A DNA stretch of 8,766 nt from Candidatus Acetothermia bacterium (GTDB lineage Bacteria > Bipolaricaulota > Bipolaricaulia > RBG-16-55-9 > JANLFV01): contig JAPWVC010000051.1 in assembly GCA_028275195.1 (NCBI GenBank), forward strand, positions 1 to 8,766, given 5' to 3'. Of the stretch, positions 1-5,345 are shown one piece after another. A model generated the notes under the pieces. It did no database searches. It saw nothing but the letters and a program-made list of their open reading frames with translations, and was not told where the DNA came from. A program made the position numbers and the translations under genes. How positions within the stretch are numbered: the first letter of the stretch is position 1; every line of letters starts with the position of its first letter.

Positions 1-1
1 G

Positions 2-835
2 AAGGCTTGGGAGTTGATCCAAGAATTTAACAGGCCAGCCCTCTGCTTCATCAATAAGCTCGATGTCGAGGACGCGGACTTCACCAGGGCCCTCGAGGGG
101 CTCCGGACCGAGCTGAGCGAGCGGTTCGCCCCACTCCAACTCCCGATCCTCGAGGGGAATAAGCTCCTTGGGGTCGTGGACCTCCTGGAGAGGCAGGCCA
201 TCTACTTCGATAAAGCCAAGAGGAAGGGCGAGATCCCCCCGAGCCTGGCCCCCCAGGCCGAGGCGGAGCGGGAGCGGCTCCTCGAGCATCTCGCCGAGGC
301 CGATGACGAGCTGATGATGCAGTTCCTCGAGGGGGAGGAGCTCGCGCCGGAGCGGCTCCAGGCGGCCTTGAAAGCGGCAGTGAGCCAGCGGCTCCTCTTC
401 CCCGTCCTGTGCGGCTCAGCGGCGCTGAATCTGGGGATCGACCTTCTGGCCGACTTCCTCCTCAAAATCACCCCACCTTACACCCCGGAGGGGGAGGCTA
501 AAGGTGCGGCCCTGGTCTTCAACCTCGCGACCGATCCTTACCTTGGCCGGCTCGCCTTCGCTAAGGTCTACGGCTCCCCTCTGAGCGAGGGGGCTGGTTT
601 GATAAACCTCTCCCAAGGGAAGCGGGAGAAGGTCAAGGATATCCTCCGTATCCGCGGGGGCTCGACGGAGAAGATCAGCCAGGCCGAGCCGGGCGAGCTT
701 GTGGCCCTCACCAAGCTCGATGCCCCCGCACGGGGATACCCTGGCCGTCGACGATCAGGCCCCAAAGCTGAAACTGGCCGACTTCCCCAAACCGGTCTTC
801 GCCCGGGCCATCATCCCCGTCTCCCAGGCCGATGA
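2..835 (+). CDS. fusA: EF-G-like translation factor, N-terminal part (5' partial, frame lost near 723-727)
   Basis: GTPase of the elongation factor G family, acting on the ribosome; this looks like the EF-G-like paralogue (EF-G2 type) rather than the main translocase. The gene begins before the window, so the P-loop and switch regions are not visible. The first full codon is at nt 2. The G4 motif NKLD is at nt 53-64 and the G5-like CGSA at nt 410-421. Domain II follows, with VFNLATDPYLGRLAFAKVY and EPGELVALTKLD. Homology stops at a run of five C at 723-727; the rest, to the TGA at 833-835, is out-of-frame read-through. The coherent sequence resumes in the frame of the next feature. About 125 N-terminal residues should lie upstream, given a usual family length near 690. 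EF-G2 rather than EF-G is inferred from the sequence style here and in the C-terminal part. The break may be a true mutation or a single-base sequence error. Confidence 0.85.
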   Translation, partial: KAWELIQEFNRPALCFINKLDVEDADFTRALEGLRTELSERFAPLQLPILEGNKLLGVVDLLERQAIYFDKAKRKGEIPPSLAPQAEAERERLLEHLAEADDELMMQFLEGEELAPERLQAALKAAVSQRLLFPVLCGSAALNLGIDLLADFLLKITPPYTPEGEAKGAALVFNLATDPYLGRLAFAKVYGSPLSEGAGLINLSQGKREKVKDILRIRGGSTEKISQAEPGELVALTKLDAPARGYPGRRRSGPKAETGRLPQTGLRPGHHPRLPGR

Positions 836-1667
836 GGAGAAGATGAGCGTGGCCTTAAAGGAGCTGGTCGAGACGAAGGCGACCCTAGCCCTCCAACGCG
901 ATGAGGTCACTAAGGAAACGATCCTCTGGGGGATGGGCGAGACCCACCTGGCCGTCTTCGCCGAGCGACTGAAGAACCGCTATGGCGTCTCGGTGAAGAT
1001 GGAGCGGCCACTGATCCCATACAAGGAGACGATCCAGAAGGTCGCTGAGGGGAATTACAAGCATAAGAAGCAGACCGGCGGGCGAGGCCAGTATGGCGAG
1101 GTCTACTTGAGGGTCGAGCCGCTCCCGCGGGGGAAAGGGTTCGAGTTCGTCGATGAGGTCAAGGGCGGGGTCATCCCCGGCCAGTTCATCCCCGCGGTGG
1201 AGAAAGGGGTCCTCGAGGCCCTGGAGAAGGGGGTCCTCGCCGGCTACCCCGTGACCGATGTGCGCGTGGCAGTCTACTTCGGCTCCTCCCACCCGGTCGA
1301 CTCCTCGGAATTGGCCTTCAAGATCGCTGCGGCCAAGGCCTTCGAGATCGCGGCCCAGAACGCCTCTCCGGTCCTGCTCGAGCCGGTGATGCACCTCGTC
1401 GTCTGGACCCCCTCGGAGTTCACCGGGGACATCATGAGCAGCCTCAATGGGAAGCGGGCCCGGATCCTGGGAATGGCCCCGGAGGGAGGGCTCGACCGGA
1501 TTGAGGCCGAGGCCCCGCTCGCTGAGGTCCAGAGCTATGCCCTCGAATTGAAGTCGCTCACCCAAGGGCGGGCGACCTTCCAGATGGAGTTCCAAGGCTA
1601 CCAGCCCGTGACCTCCCCGAAGCTGGCCGAGGAGCTCCTCAAGCGGGAGAAGAGGGGTGAGAGTTAA
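699..1667 (+). CDS. fusA: EF-G-like translation factor, C-terminal part (continuation after the frameshift)
   Basis: Second half of the same EF-G-like gene, in the +1 frame. Real homology starts at about nt 726-732 with HGDTLAVDDQ; the TTG at 699 and ATG at 720 are only the first in-frame start codons and have no good Shine-Dalgarno, so they are unlikely to be true starts. Visible regions are domain III (DEEKMSVALKEL, then GMGETHLAVFAERLK), domain IV (HKKQTGGRGQYG at nt 1062-1097; PGQFIPAVEKGV; PVDSSELAFKIAA) and domain V (GDIMSSLNGKRARILGM, LTQGRATFQMEF). The HKKQ..GRGQYG and EPLPRG signatures fit the EF-G-like/EF-G2 branch better than canonical EF-G. The TAA at 1665-1667 lies 3 nt before yjbQ, so the two are probably cotranscribed. 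If the frame break is artefactual, both parts form one protein whose visible portion is about 550 residues. Confidence 0.85.
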   Translation: MWPSPSSMPPHGDTLAVDDQAPKLKLADFPKPVFARAIIPVSQADEEKMSVALKELVETKATLALQRDEVTKETILWGMGETHLAVFAERLKNRYGVSVKMERPLIPYKETIQKVAEGNYKHKKQTGGRGQYGEVYLRVEPLPRGKGFEFVDEVKGGVIPGQFIPAVEKGVLEALEKGVLAGYPVTDVRVAVYFGSSHPVDSSELAFKIAAAKAFEIAAQNASPVLLEPVMHLVVWTPSEFTGDIMSSLNGKRARILGMAPEGGLDRIEAEAPLAEVQSYALELKSLTQGRATFQMEFQGYQPVTSPKLAEELLKREKRGES

Positions 1668-1670
1668 GGG

Positions 1671-2063
1671 TTGAGGAGAGCGACGATCAGGACCCAGGCC
1701 AAGCAGGAGCTGATCGACATCACTCCTCAAGTGGAGCGGGCCGTCCGCGAGGCGGGGGTCCAAGAAGGGATCTGCACCGTCTTCGTCCCCCACACGACCG
1801 CGGGGATCACAATCAACGAGAACGCCGACCCCTCGGTGAAGGAGGACCTCGCGGCATTGCTCGAACGGCTCGTCCCCCCAGGGCTGCATTACCGCCATGC
1901 TGAGGGGAACTCCCCGGCCCACATCAAGGCGAGCCTGGTGGGGAGCTCGGTCCAGGTCCCGGTCTCCGGAGGGAGGCTCCAGCTTGGGACCTGGCAGGGG
2001 ATCATCTTCTGTGAGTTTGACGGCCCGCGGAGCCGGGAGGTCTGGATCAGCGTCCACAGCTAA
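1671..2063 (+). CDS. yjbQ: YjbQ/UPF0047 family protein (secondary thiamine-phosphate synthase family)
   Basis: Small cytosolic protein of 130 residues, the usual size for the YjbQ (UPF0047) family. The three family blocks are all present: VFVPHTTAGITINENADP (residues 38-54), YRHAEGNSPAHIKASLVGSS (74-93) and GTWQGIIFCEFDGPRSREV (106-124). The conserved histidines H41, H76 and H84 are in place. E. coli YjbQ can replace ThiE weakly, hence the thiamine-phosphate synthase label, but the main physiological role of the family is not settled. No thiamine gene is nearby to support that role here. The start chosen is TTG at 1671, because homology begins within a few residues and the EF-G-like stop lies just upstream; the Shine-Dalgarno is poor (AAGGG directly against the start, AGGGG about 13 nt away), so translational coupling to the upstream gene is likely. 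The stop is followed by a 125-nt gap before the first tRNA. Confidence 0.9.
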   Translation: MRRATIRTQAKQELIDITPQVERAVREAGVQEGICTVFVPHTTAGITINENADPSVKEDLAALLERLVPPGLHYRHAEGNSPAHIKASLVGSSVQVPVSGGRLQLGTWQGIIFCEFDGPRSREVWISVHS

Positions 2064-2103
2064 TGGCTTAGCGGCGTTCTCTAACCTCATGGGTGCTCTT
2101 AAA

Positions 2104-2121
2104 GGCGAGGGCGCCCTTGCC
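2104..2121 (+). repeat. inverted repeat after yjbQ, possible weak terminator
   Basis: GGCGAGGGC is followed directly by GCCCTTGCC. The arms pair over nine positions with one G-T wobble; a realistic hairpin would have about seven pairs and a GCGC loop. It lies 40 nt after the yjbQ stop and 16 nt before the -35 box of the tRNA promoter, a sensible place to end the EF-G-like/yjbQ transcript. There is no following T run, so intrinsic termination is doubtful. Confidence 0.3.
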
Positions 2122-2137
2122 CACACAGGCGGACCGC

Positions 2138-2166
2138 TTGACAGCCCTTGGAGCCCCTGGTAGAAT
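2138..2166 (+). promoter_or_regulatory. housekeeping sigma promoter for tRNA-Thr(TGT)/tRNA-Tyr
   Basis: A perfect -35 TTGACA (2138-2143) and a -10 TAGAAT (2161-2166) are separated by exactly 17 nt. TG at 2158-2159, one base before the -10 box, gives an extended -10 element. Transcription should start at about 2173, some 15 nt before tRNA-Thr at 2189. The stretch after the -10 is GC-rich (GTGGCTCGG), as in stringently controlled stable-RNA promoters, although that regulation is only inferred. Confidence 0.85.
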
Positions 2167-2188
2167 GTGGCTCGGCCGGGTCGGGGAG

Positions 2189-2264
2189 GCTGGCGTAGCT
2201 CAGTTGGAAGAGCGGCTGCTTTGTAAGCAGCGAGTCGGGGGTTCGAGTCCCTCCGCCAGCTCCA
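2189..2264 (+). tRNA. tRNA-Thr(TGT)
   Basis: A complete 76-nt cloverleaf with encoded CCA (2262-2264). The acceptor GCTGGCG (2189-2195) pairs perfectly with CGCCAGC (2254-2260). The D stem is GCTC/GAGC. The anticodon stem GCTGC/GCAGC (2215-2219/2227-2231) holds loop TTTGTAA with anticodon TGT at 2222-2224. The T loop is TTCGAGT (2242-2248). G1-C72, C2-G71 and the G-U at anticodon positions 35-36 fit threonine identity. The discriminator is T (2261). It reads ACA codons and others by wobble. It is five nt from tRNA-Tyr, so both are probably cut from one precursor. Confidence 0.97.
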
Positions 2265-2269
2265 AGATC

Positions 2270-2355
2270 GGAGGGGTAGCCAAGCGGCCAAAGGCGGCAG
2301 ACTGTAAATCTGCTGGCAGTGTCCTTCGGGGGTTCGAATCCCTCCCCCTCCACCA
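2270..2355 (+). tRNA. tRNA-Tyr(GTA)
   Basis: An 86-nt class II tRNA. The acceptor GGAGGGG (2270-2276) pairs with CCCCTCC (2345-2351); the discriminator is A, followed by encoded CCA (2353-2355). The anticodon stem GCAGA/TCTGC encloses loop CTGTAAA with anticodon GTA at 2304-2306. A long variable arm (2314-2327) is present, as expected for bacterial tRNA-Tyr. The T loop is TTCGAAT (2333-2339). The order Thr(TGT)-Tyr(GTA) matches thrU-tyrU of E. coli. Confidence 0.97.
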
Positions 2356-2362
2356 GCTCCGG

Positions 2363-2391
2363 TTGACAAAGTTTGCGCAGCAGGTTAAAAT
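2363..2391 (+). promoter_or_regulatory. housekeeping sigma promoter for tRNA-Thr(GGT)-tuf and downstream genes
   Basis: A perfect -35 TTGACA (2363-2368) and a -10 TAAAAT (2386-2391) are separated by exactly 17 nt. The start is expected near 2398, about 30 nt before tRNA-Thr(GGT). The initial region GGGCCTGCAGCCC is GC-rich and can form a short GGGC/GCCC hairpin (2396-2399/2405-2408); a GC-rich discriminator suggests stringent control, by inference. No other clear promoter is seen further down to rpoB, so this is the likely main promoter of the tuf-to-rpoB cluster. Confidence 0.85.
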
Positions 2392-2429
2392 GAAAGGGCC
2401 TGCAGCCCGGGGTTTCCGACTGCGCTTTA

Positions 2430-2505
2430 GCCCGTGTAGCTCAGGAGGCAGAGCGTTCCCTTGGTAAGGGGAAGGTCGTCGGTTCGAATCCGACCGCGGG
2501 CTCCA
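2430..2505 (+). tRNA. tRNA-Thr(GGT)
   Basis: A complete 76-nt cloverleaf with encoded CCA (2503-2505). The acceptor GCCCGTG (2430-2436) pairs with CGCGGGC (2495-2501), including one T-G wobble. The anticodon stem is TTCCC/GGGGA (one wobble) around loop TTGGTAA, with anticodon GGT at 2463-2465. The T loop is TTCGAAT. The discriminator is T (2502), as in the other tRNA-Thr here. It reads ACC and ACU codons. It sits 34 nt before tuf, matching thrT-tufB in E. coli, and must be cut out of a shared transcript with tuf unless an unseen promoter serves tuf alone. Confidence 0.97.
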
Positions 2506-2524
2506 GGTTGACTTAAGCTTACTG

Positions 2525-2531
2525 AAGGAGG
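2525..2531 (+). promoter_or_regulatory. strong ribosome binding site of tuf
   Basis: AAGGAGG, a full complement of the 16S rRNA 3' end, lies 8 nt before the tuf ATG at 2540. This is the best-spaced Shine-Dalgarno in the window and fits the very high expression usual for EF-Tu. It fixes the tuf start. Confidence 0.85.
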
Positions 2532-2539
2532 TCCAATTC

Positions 2540-3748
2540 ATGGCGAAGGCGCGTTTTGAACGGACAAAACCCCATGTCAATGTGGGCACGATCGGCCATA
2601 TCGACCACGGGAAGACCGTCCTCACCTCGGCGATCACTAAGGTCTTGGCTCAAAAGGGGATGGCCAAGGAGAAGAGCTATGAGGAGGTCGCCAAGGCCTC
2701 GATCGCTCATGGGCGACGGGATGAGACGAAGATCCTGACGATCGCGATCTCCCATGTGGAGTATGAGACCCCGAATCGCCACTACGCCCACATCGACTGC
2801 CCCGGCCACGCGGACTATGTCAAGAACATGATCACCGGCGCGGCCCAAATGGACGGGGCGATCCTCGTCGTCTCCGCTGCCGATGGGCCGATGCCCCAGA
2901 CTCGCGAGCATGTCCTCCTCTCCCGCCAGGTGAATGTCCCCTACATCATCGTCTTCCTCAATAAGATCGACTTGGTCGACGACCCGGAGCTCCTCGATCT
3001 GGTGGAGATGGAGGTCCGCGAGCTCCTCAATCAATATGAGTTCCCCGGGGATACCGTCCCCGTGATCAGGGGCTCGGCCCTGAAGGCGATGCAGAATCCG
3101 ACCGACCCCGAGGCGACTAAGCCGATCTGGGAGCTGGTCGAGGCCCTCGACACCTACATCCCTCTCCCGCAGCGCGAGGTCGATAAGCCCTTCCTCATGC
3201 CGATCGAGGACATCTTCTCCATCAAGGGGCGGGGGACCGTCGTGACCGGGAAGGTCGAGCGAGGGCGGATCACCCCTGGGAGCGAGGTGGAGATCGTCGG
3301 GCTCCGCCGAGAGACCCGGAGGGTCGTGGCCACCTCCCTAGAGATGTTCAACAAGACCCTCGATGAGGCGATCGCCGGGGATAACATCGGCGTGCTTTTG
3401 CGCGGCGTGGAGAAGGAGGAGGTCGAGCGGGGCCAGGTCCTCGCTGCTCCCGGCTCGATCACCCCGCACACTAAGTTCGAGGCCGAGATCTATGTCCTGA
3501 GCAAGGACGAGGGCGGCCGCCATACCCCCTTCTTCGACGGTTATAAGCCCCAGTTCTACTTCCGGACCACCGATGTCACCGGGACAGTCCACCTGACGAA
3601 CAATGTCGAGATGGTCATGCCCGGGGACAATGTCCGGATCCAAGCCGAGCTCCTTTACCACATCGCTATGGAGGAGGGCTTGAGGTTCGCCATCCGCGAG
3701 GGGGGCCGGACCGTCGGGGCGGGGGTCGTGACCAAGATCATCGAGTAA
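2540..3748 (+). CDS. tuf: elongation factor Tu with divergent switch I
   Basis: EF-Tu carries aminoacyl-tRNA as a GTP complex to the ribosomal A site. The length, 402 residues, is normal. G motifs: G1 GHIDHGKT (19-26), G3 DCPGH (86-90), G4 NKID (141-144) and G5 SAL (179-181). Domains II and III are complete and typical, for example GRGTVVTGKVERG (230-242), GGRHTPFFDGYKPQFYFRT (325-343) and REGGRTVGAGV (386-396). The oddity is switch I: where most bacteria have EEKARGITINTAH, this protein has DETKILTIAISH (61-72). The Mg-binding threonine is kept (T67), while the Arg-Gly before it becomes K64-I65. Other frames there do not restore the usual motif, so this is not a compensated frameshift. The variant resembles what I recall of planctomycete EF-Tu. 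Transcription is probably from the promoter at 2363-2391, and rpmG follows after 40 nt without a clear terminator. Confidence 0.98.
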   Translation: MAKARFERTKPHVNVGTIGHIDHGKTVLTSAITKVLAQKGMAKEKSYEEVAKASIAHGRRDETKILTIAISHVEYETPNRHYAHIDCPGHADYVKNMITGAAQMDGAILVVSAADGPMPQTREHVLLSRQVNVPYIIVFLNKIDLVDDPELLDLVEMEVRELLNQYEFPGDTVPVIRGSALKAMQNPTDPEATKPIWELVEALDTYIPLPQREVDKPFLMPIEDIFSIKGRGTVVTGKVERGRITPGSEVEIVGLRRETRRVVATSLEMFNKTLDEAIAGDNIGVLLRGVEKEEVERGQVLAAPGSITPHTKFEAEIYVLSKDEGGRHTPFFDGYKPQFYFRTTDVTGTVHLTNNVEMVMPGDNVRIQAELLYHIAMEEGLRFAIREGGRTVGAGVVTKIIE

Positions 3749-3788
3749 GGCCAGACCGCGGACACGGAGCGGAGCGAGGAGCGCAACC

Positions 3789-3935
3789 TTGAAGGAGCAA
3801 GTGACCCTGGCTTGCACAGAGTGTCGTCATCGCAACTATCACACGACGAAGAACCCGAAGAACATGCGGGGGAAGCTGGAGCTCCGCAAATACTGCCGGT
3901 GGTGCAAGCGGCATACGCTCCATAAGGAGACATAA
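3789..3935 (+). CDS. rpmG: 50S ribosomal protein L33
   Basis: A 48-residue L33, the normal length of about 49-50. It is a small component of the large subunit near the E site. The protein has the zinc-ribbon form: cysteines C9 and C12 in ACTEC and C36 and C39 in CRWC. Other conserved parts are RNYHTTKN (15-22), LELRKYC (30-36) and the C-terminal HTLHKET (42-48). The start is TTG at 3789, with AGGAG at 3777-3781 (7-nt spacing); homology with the family begins at once (KEQVTLACTEC). An alternative GTG at 3801 would remove the first four residues. It lies 40 nt after tuf and ends 8 nt before tRNA-Trp. The tuf-rpmG-trnW-secE order is common in bacteria, which supports the call. Confidence 0.95.
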   Translation: MKEQVTLACTECRHRNYHTTKNPKNMRGKLELRKYCRWCKRHTLHKET

Positions 3936-3943
3936 ATAGGCGC

Positions 3944-4019
3944 AGGCCCGTAGCTCAACAGGAAGAGCACCGGACTCCAAATCCGGGGGTTGGGGGTTCG
4001 AGTCCTCCCGGGCCTGCCA
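3944..4019 (+). tRNA. tRNA-Trp(CCA)
   Basis: A complete 76-nt cloverleaf with encoded 3' CCA (4017-4019). The acceptor AGGCCCG (3944-3950) pairs perfectly with CGGGCCT (4009-4015). The anticodon stem CCGGA/TCCGG encloses loop CTCCAAA with anticodon CCA at 3977-3979. The T loop is TTCGAGT (3997-4003). The discriminator is G (4016), the tryptophan identity base in bacteria. It is placed between rpmG and secE, 8 nt after the rpmG stop and 48 nt before secE, and no promoter of its own is evident, so it is probably excised from the operon transcript. Confidence 0.97.
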
Positions 4020-4067
4020 CTCTAGATCAGATTAATGTTGGAGTGACAAGAGGGTGCGAACGCGGAG

Positions 4068-4256
4068 ATGATTAACAGGTTCAAGCAATATTTGAGGGGG
4101 GTGCGCGCGGAGTTCGGGAAGATCGACTGGCCTTCCCAGGCCGAGGTCTTCAGCCTGACGGTCCTCGTTATCGCCATGATCATCGTCCTCACCATCTACA
4201 CCGGTGCGCTCGACGCCCTCTTCCAGTGGTTACTCCGGCAGATCACCGGAGGTTAG
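4068..4256 (+). CDS. secE: preprotein translocase subunit SecE
   Basis: The small essential subunit of the SecYEG channel in the inner membrane, which clamps SecY. It has 62 residues, the short single-span form found in most bacteria outside the Proteobacteria. The amphipathic N-terminal helix ends in the family motif EFGKIDWPSQAEV (15-27; the W22-P23-S24 core is diagnostic). One transmembrane segment spans roughly residues 28-48 (FSLTVLVIAMIIVLTIYTG). The start is ATG at 4068; its Shine-Dalgarno is poor (CGGAG touching the start, AGGG 13 nt upstream), but no in-frame alternative fits better. secE-nusG adjacency is nearly universal in bacteria; here the gap is 6 nt and the nusG ribosome binding site GGAGGT lies inside the secE end (4248-4253). 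Confidence 0.96.
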   Translation: MINRFKQYLRGVRAEFGKIDWPSQAEVFSLTVLVIAMIIVLTIYTGALDALFQWLLRQITGG

Positions 4257-4262
4257 ACGGAG

Positions 4263-5330
4263 ATGAAGCGCTGGTATATTATCCAGACTTATGCCGGGAG
4301 CGAGCTCAAGGTGAAGGAGGAGCTCGAGCGAAGGGTGGCCGAGCTCGATCTGGGCGACCAGATCGAGAAGTTCAAGGTCGACCATGAGGAGACCTACTTC
4401 CTCGCACCGGTCGAGGAGGTGATCACCTCCAAGAGCCGCCGGGGCCAGTCGGGGGAGTATCGGGTCCCCTATAACTATGAGCTGGCGATCGAGTCGAACC
4501 GCCGGATCAAGAGCGGCGATCTCATCGCCTACAAGCCCCCTTATTACATGGAGTTCGATGCCACGGTCAAGAAGATCACCCCGCTCCAGCGGGTGATCAT
4601 CGAGATGACCAACCGGAACGAGGAGGTCTACCTCATCCCCGCGGATCGGCATATCCGGCGGGATATCAGGGTCGGGGAGAAGGTCCGCGGGGGGATCCCC
4701 CTCACGACCGACAAGGAATTCATCGCTGAGACGAAGGGTAAGATCGTCCTCCGCGACCGGGTGAAGAAGATCGAGCTGGAGAAGGGGGACGGGGAGATCA
4801 TAACCAAGATCATCCCCGAAAGGTATTTGGTCCGGCTCCATGAGGGGATGAGGCTCAAGAAGGGGGACCTCCTAGAGCGAGAGGACCGGATCGTAAGCAA
4901 GGCCTCGGGGCTGGTCAAAGTCAAGGAATACAAGGATAAGAGGGTCGTCTCCGTCCAGAGGATCGAGAAGAGGAGGCTCTTCCCGGGCTACATCTTCGCC
5001 CGAATGGAGATGAATGAGCAGATGCTGAAGCTCGTCGAGGGCCTCCGCTGCCGCTTCGTCGGCTCGCCGCCCCTCCCGGTCCCGGAGCGGGAGATGAAGG
5101 TCGTGAAGCGGAAGGCCGGACTGGAGGAGATCCCCAAGCAGGAGCGCCCGCGGGTGGAGGTGGACTTCGAGGTCGGCGAGGTGGTGGAGATCGTCGAGGG
5201 GCCGTTCGCGGACTTCACCGGGGAGATCCGCGAGATCGACAAGGAGAACGAGGAAGTCACGGTGATGGTCCGGATCTTCGGGCGGGAGACTCCGGTGAAG
5301 CTCGGCTTCGAGGGGATCGAGAAGCTCTAA
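4263..5330 (+). CDS. nusG: transcription antitermination factor NusG with large insertion domain
   Basis: NusG/Spt5 homologue that binds RNA polymerase, affects pausing, and links polymerase to Rho or ribosomal S10. It has 355 residues; ordinary NusG has about 180. The NGN domain is split: it begins with RWYIIQTYAGSELKVKEEL (3-21) and resumes at KRRLFPGYIFARMEM (236-250). Between them, about residues 55-232, lies an extra domain. The KOW domain is at the C-terminus (303-355), with EGPFADFTG (312-320) and IFGRETPVKL (338-347). Split architecture and length match Thermotoga maritima NusG, whose insertion is called DII. Within the insertion I see three similar units (near 82-115, 137-173 and 196-232), each with a hydrophobic-x-x-G-D/I-hydrophobic turn, then small residue/Gly, then a beta-like V-x-x-I/V stretch. 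The ribosome binding site GGAGGT is 9 nt before the ATG. It lies between secE and rplK as usual. Confidence 0.97.
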   Translation: MKRWYIIQTYAGSELKVKEELERRVAELDLGDQIEKFKVDHEETYFLAPVEEVITSKSRRGQSGEYRVPYNYELAIESNRRIKSGDLIAYKPPYYMEFDATVKKITPLQRVIIEMTNRNEEVYLIPADRHIRRDIRVGEKVRGGIPLTTDKEFIAETKGKIVLRDRVKKIELEKGDGEIITKIIPERYLVRLHEGMRLKKGDLLEREDRIVSKASGLVKVKEYKDKRVVSVQRIEKRRLFPGYIFARMEMNEQMLKLVEGLRCRFVGSPPLPVPEREMKVVKRKAGLEEIPKQERPRVEVDFEVGEVVEIVEGPFADFTGEIREIDKENEEVTVMVRIFGRETPVKLGFEGIEKL

Positions 5331-5345
5331 AGGATAGGAGGGAAG

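Noticed and set aside
885..2369. A 494-codon open frame on the minus strand
   Set aside because: It is antisense to the EF-G-like gene and yjbQ and runs through two tRNA genes. It is Arg/Pro/Leu/Asp-rich low-complexity sequence, typical of shadow frames in GC-rich DNA, and shows no recognisable domain.
2356..2429. Possible remnant of a glycine tRNA (glyT) between tRNA-Tyr and tRNA-Thr, as in E. coli
   Set aside because: No T-arm, anticodon arm or acceptor pairing can be found; the 74 nt are explained by a promoter and a short leader.
2093..2467. Plus-strand open frame of 124 codons across the tRNA region
   Set aside because: It covers two complete tRNA genes and part of a third plus both promoters, so it is not a protein gene.
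2508..2540. TTGACT as a -35 box for a tuf-specific promoter
   Set aside because: There is no -10-like hexamer 16-18 nt downstream; that stretch is the tuf Shine-Dalgarno and start.
2690..2760. Compensating frameshifts as the cause of the odd EF-Tu switch I
   Set aside because: The other two frames there give no RGITIN-like sequence and hit stops; the in-frame reading keeps the motif length near normal and keeps the essential Thr.
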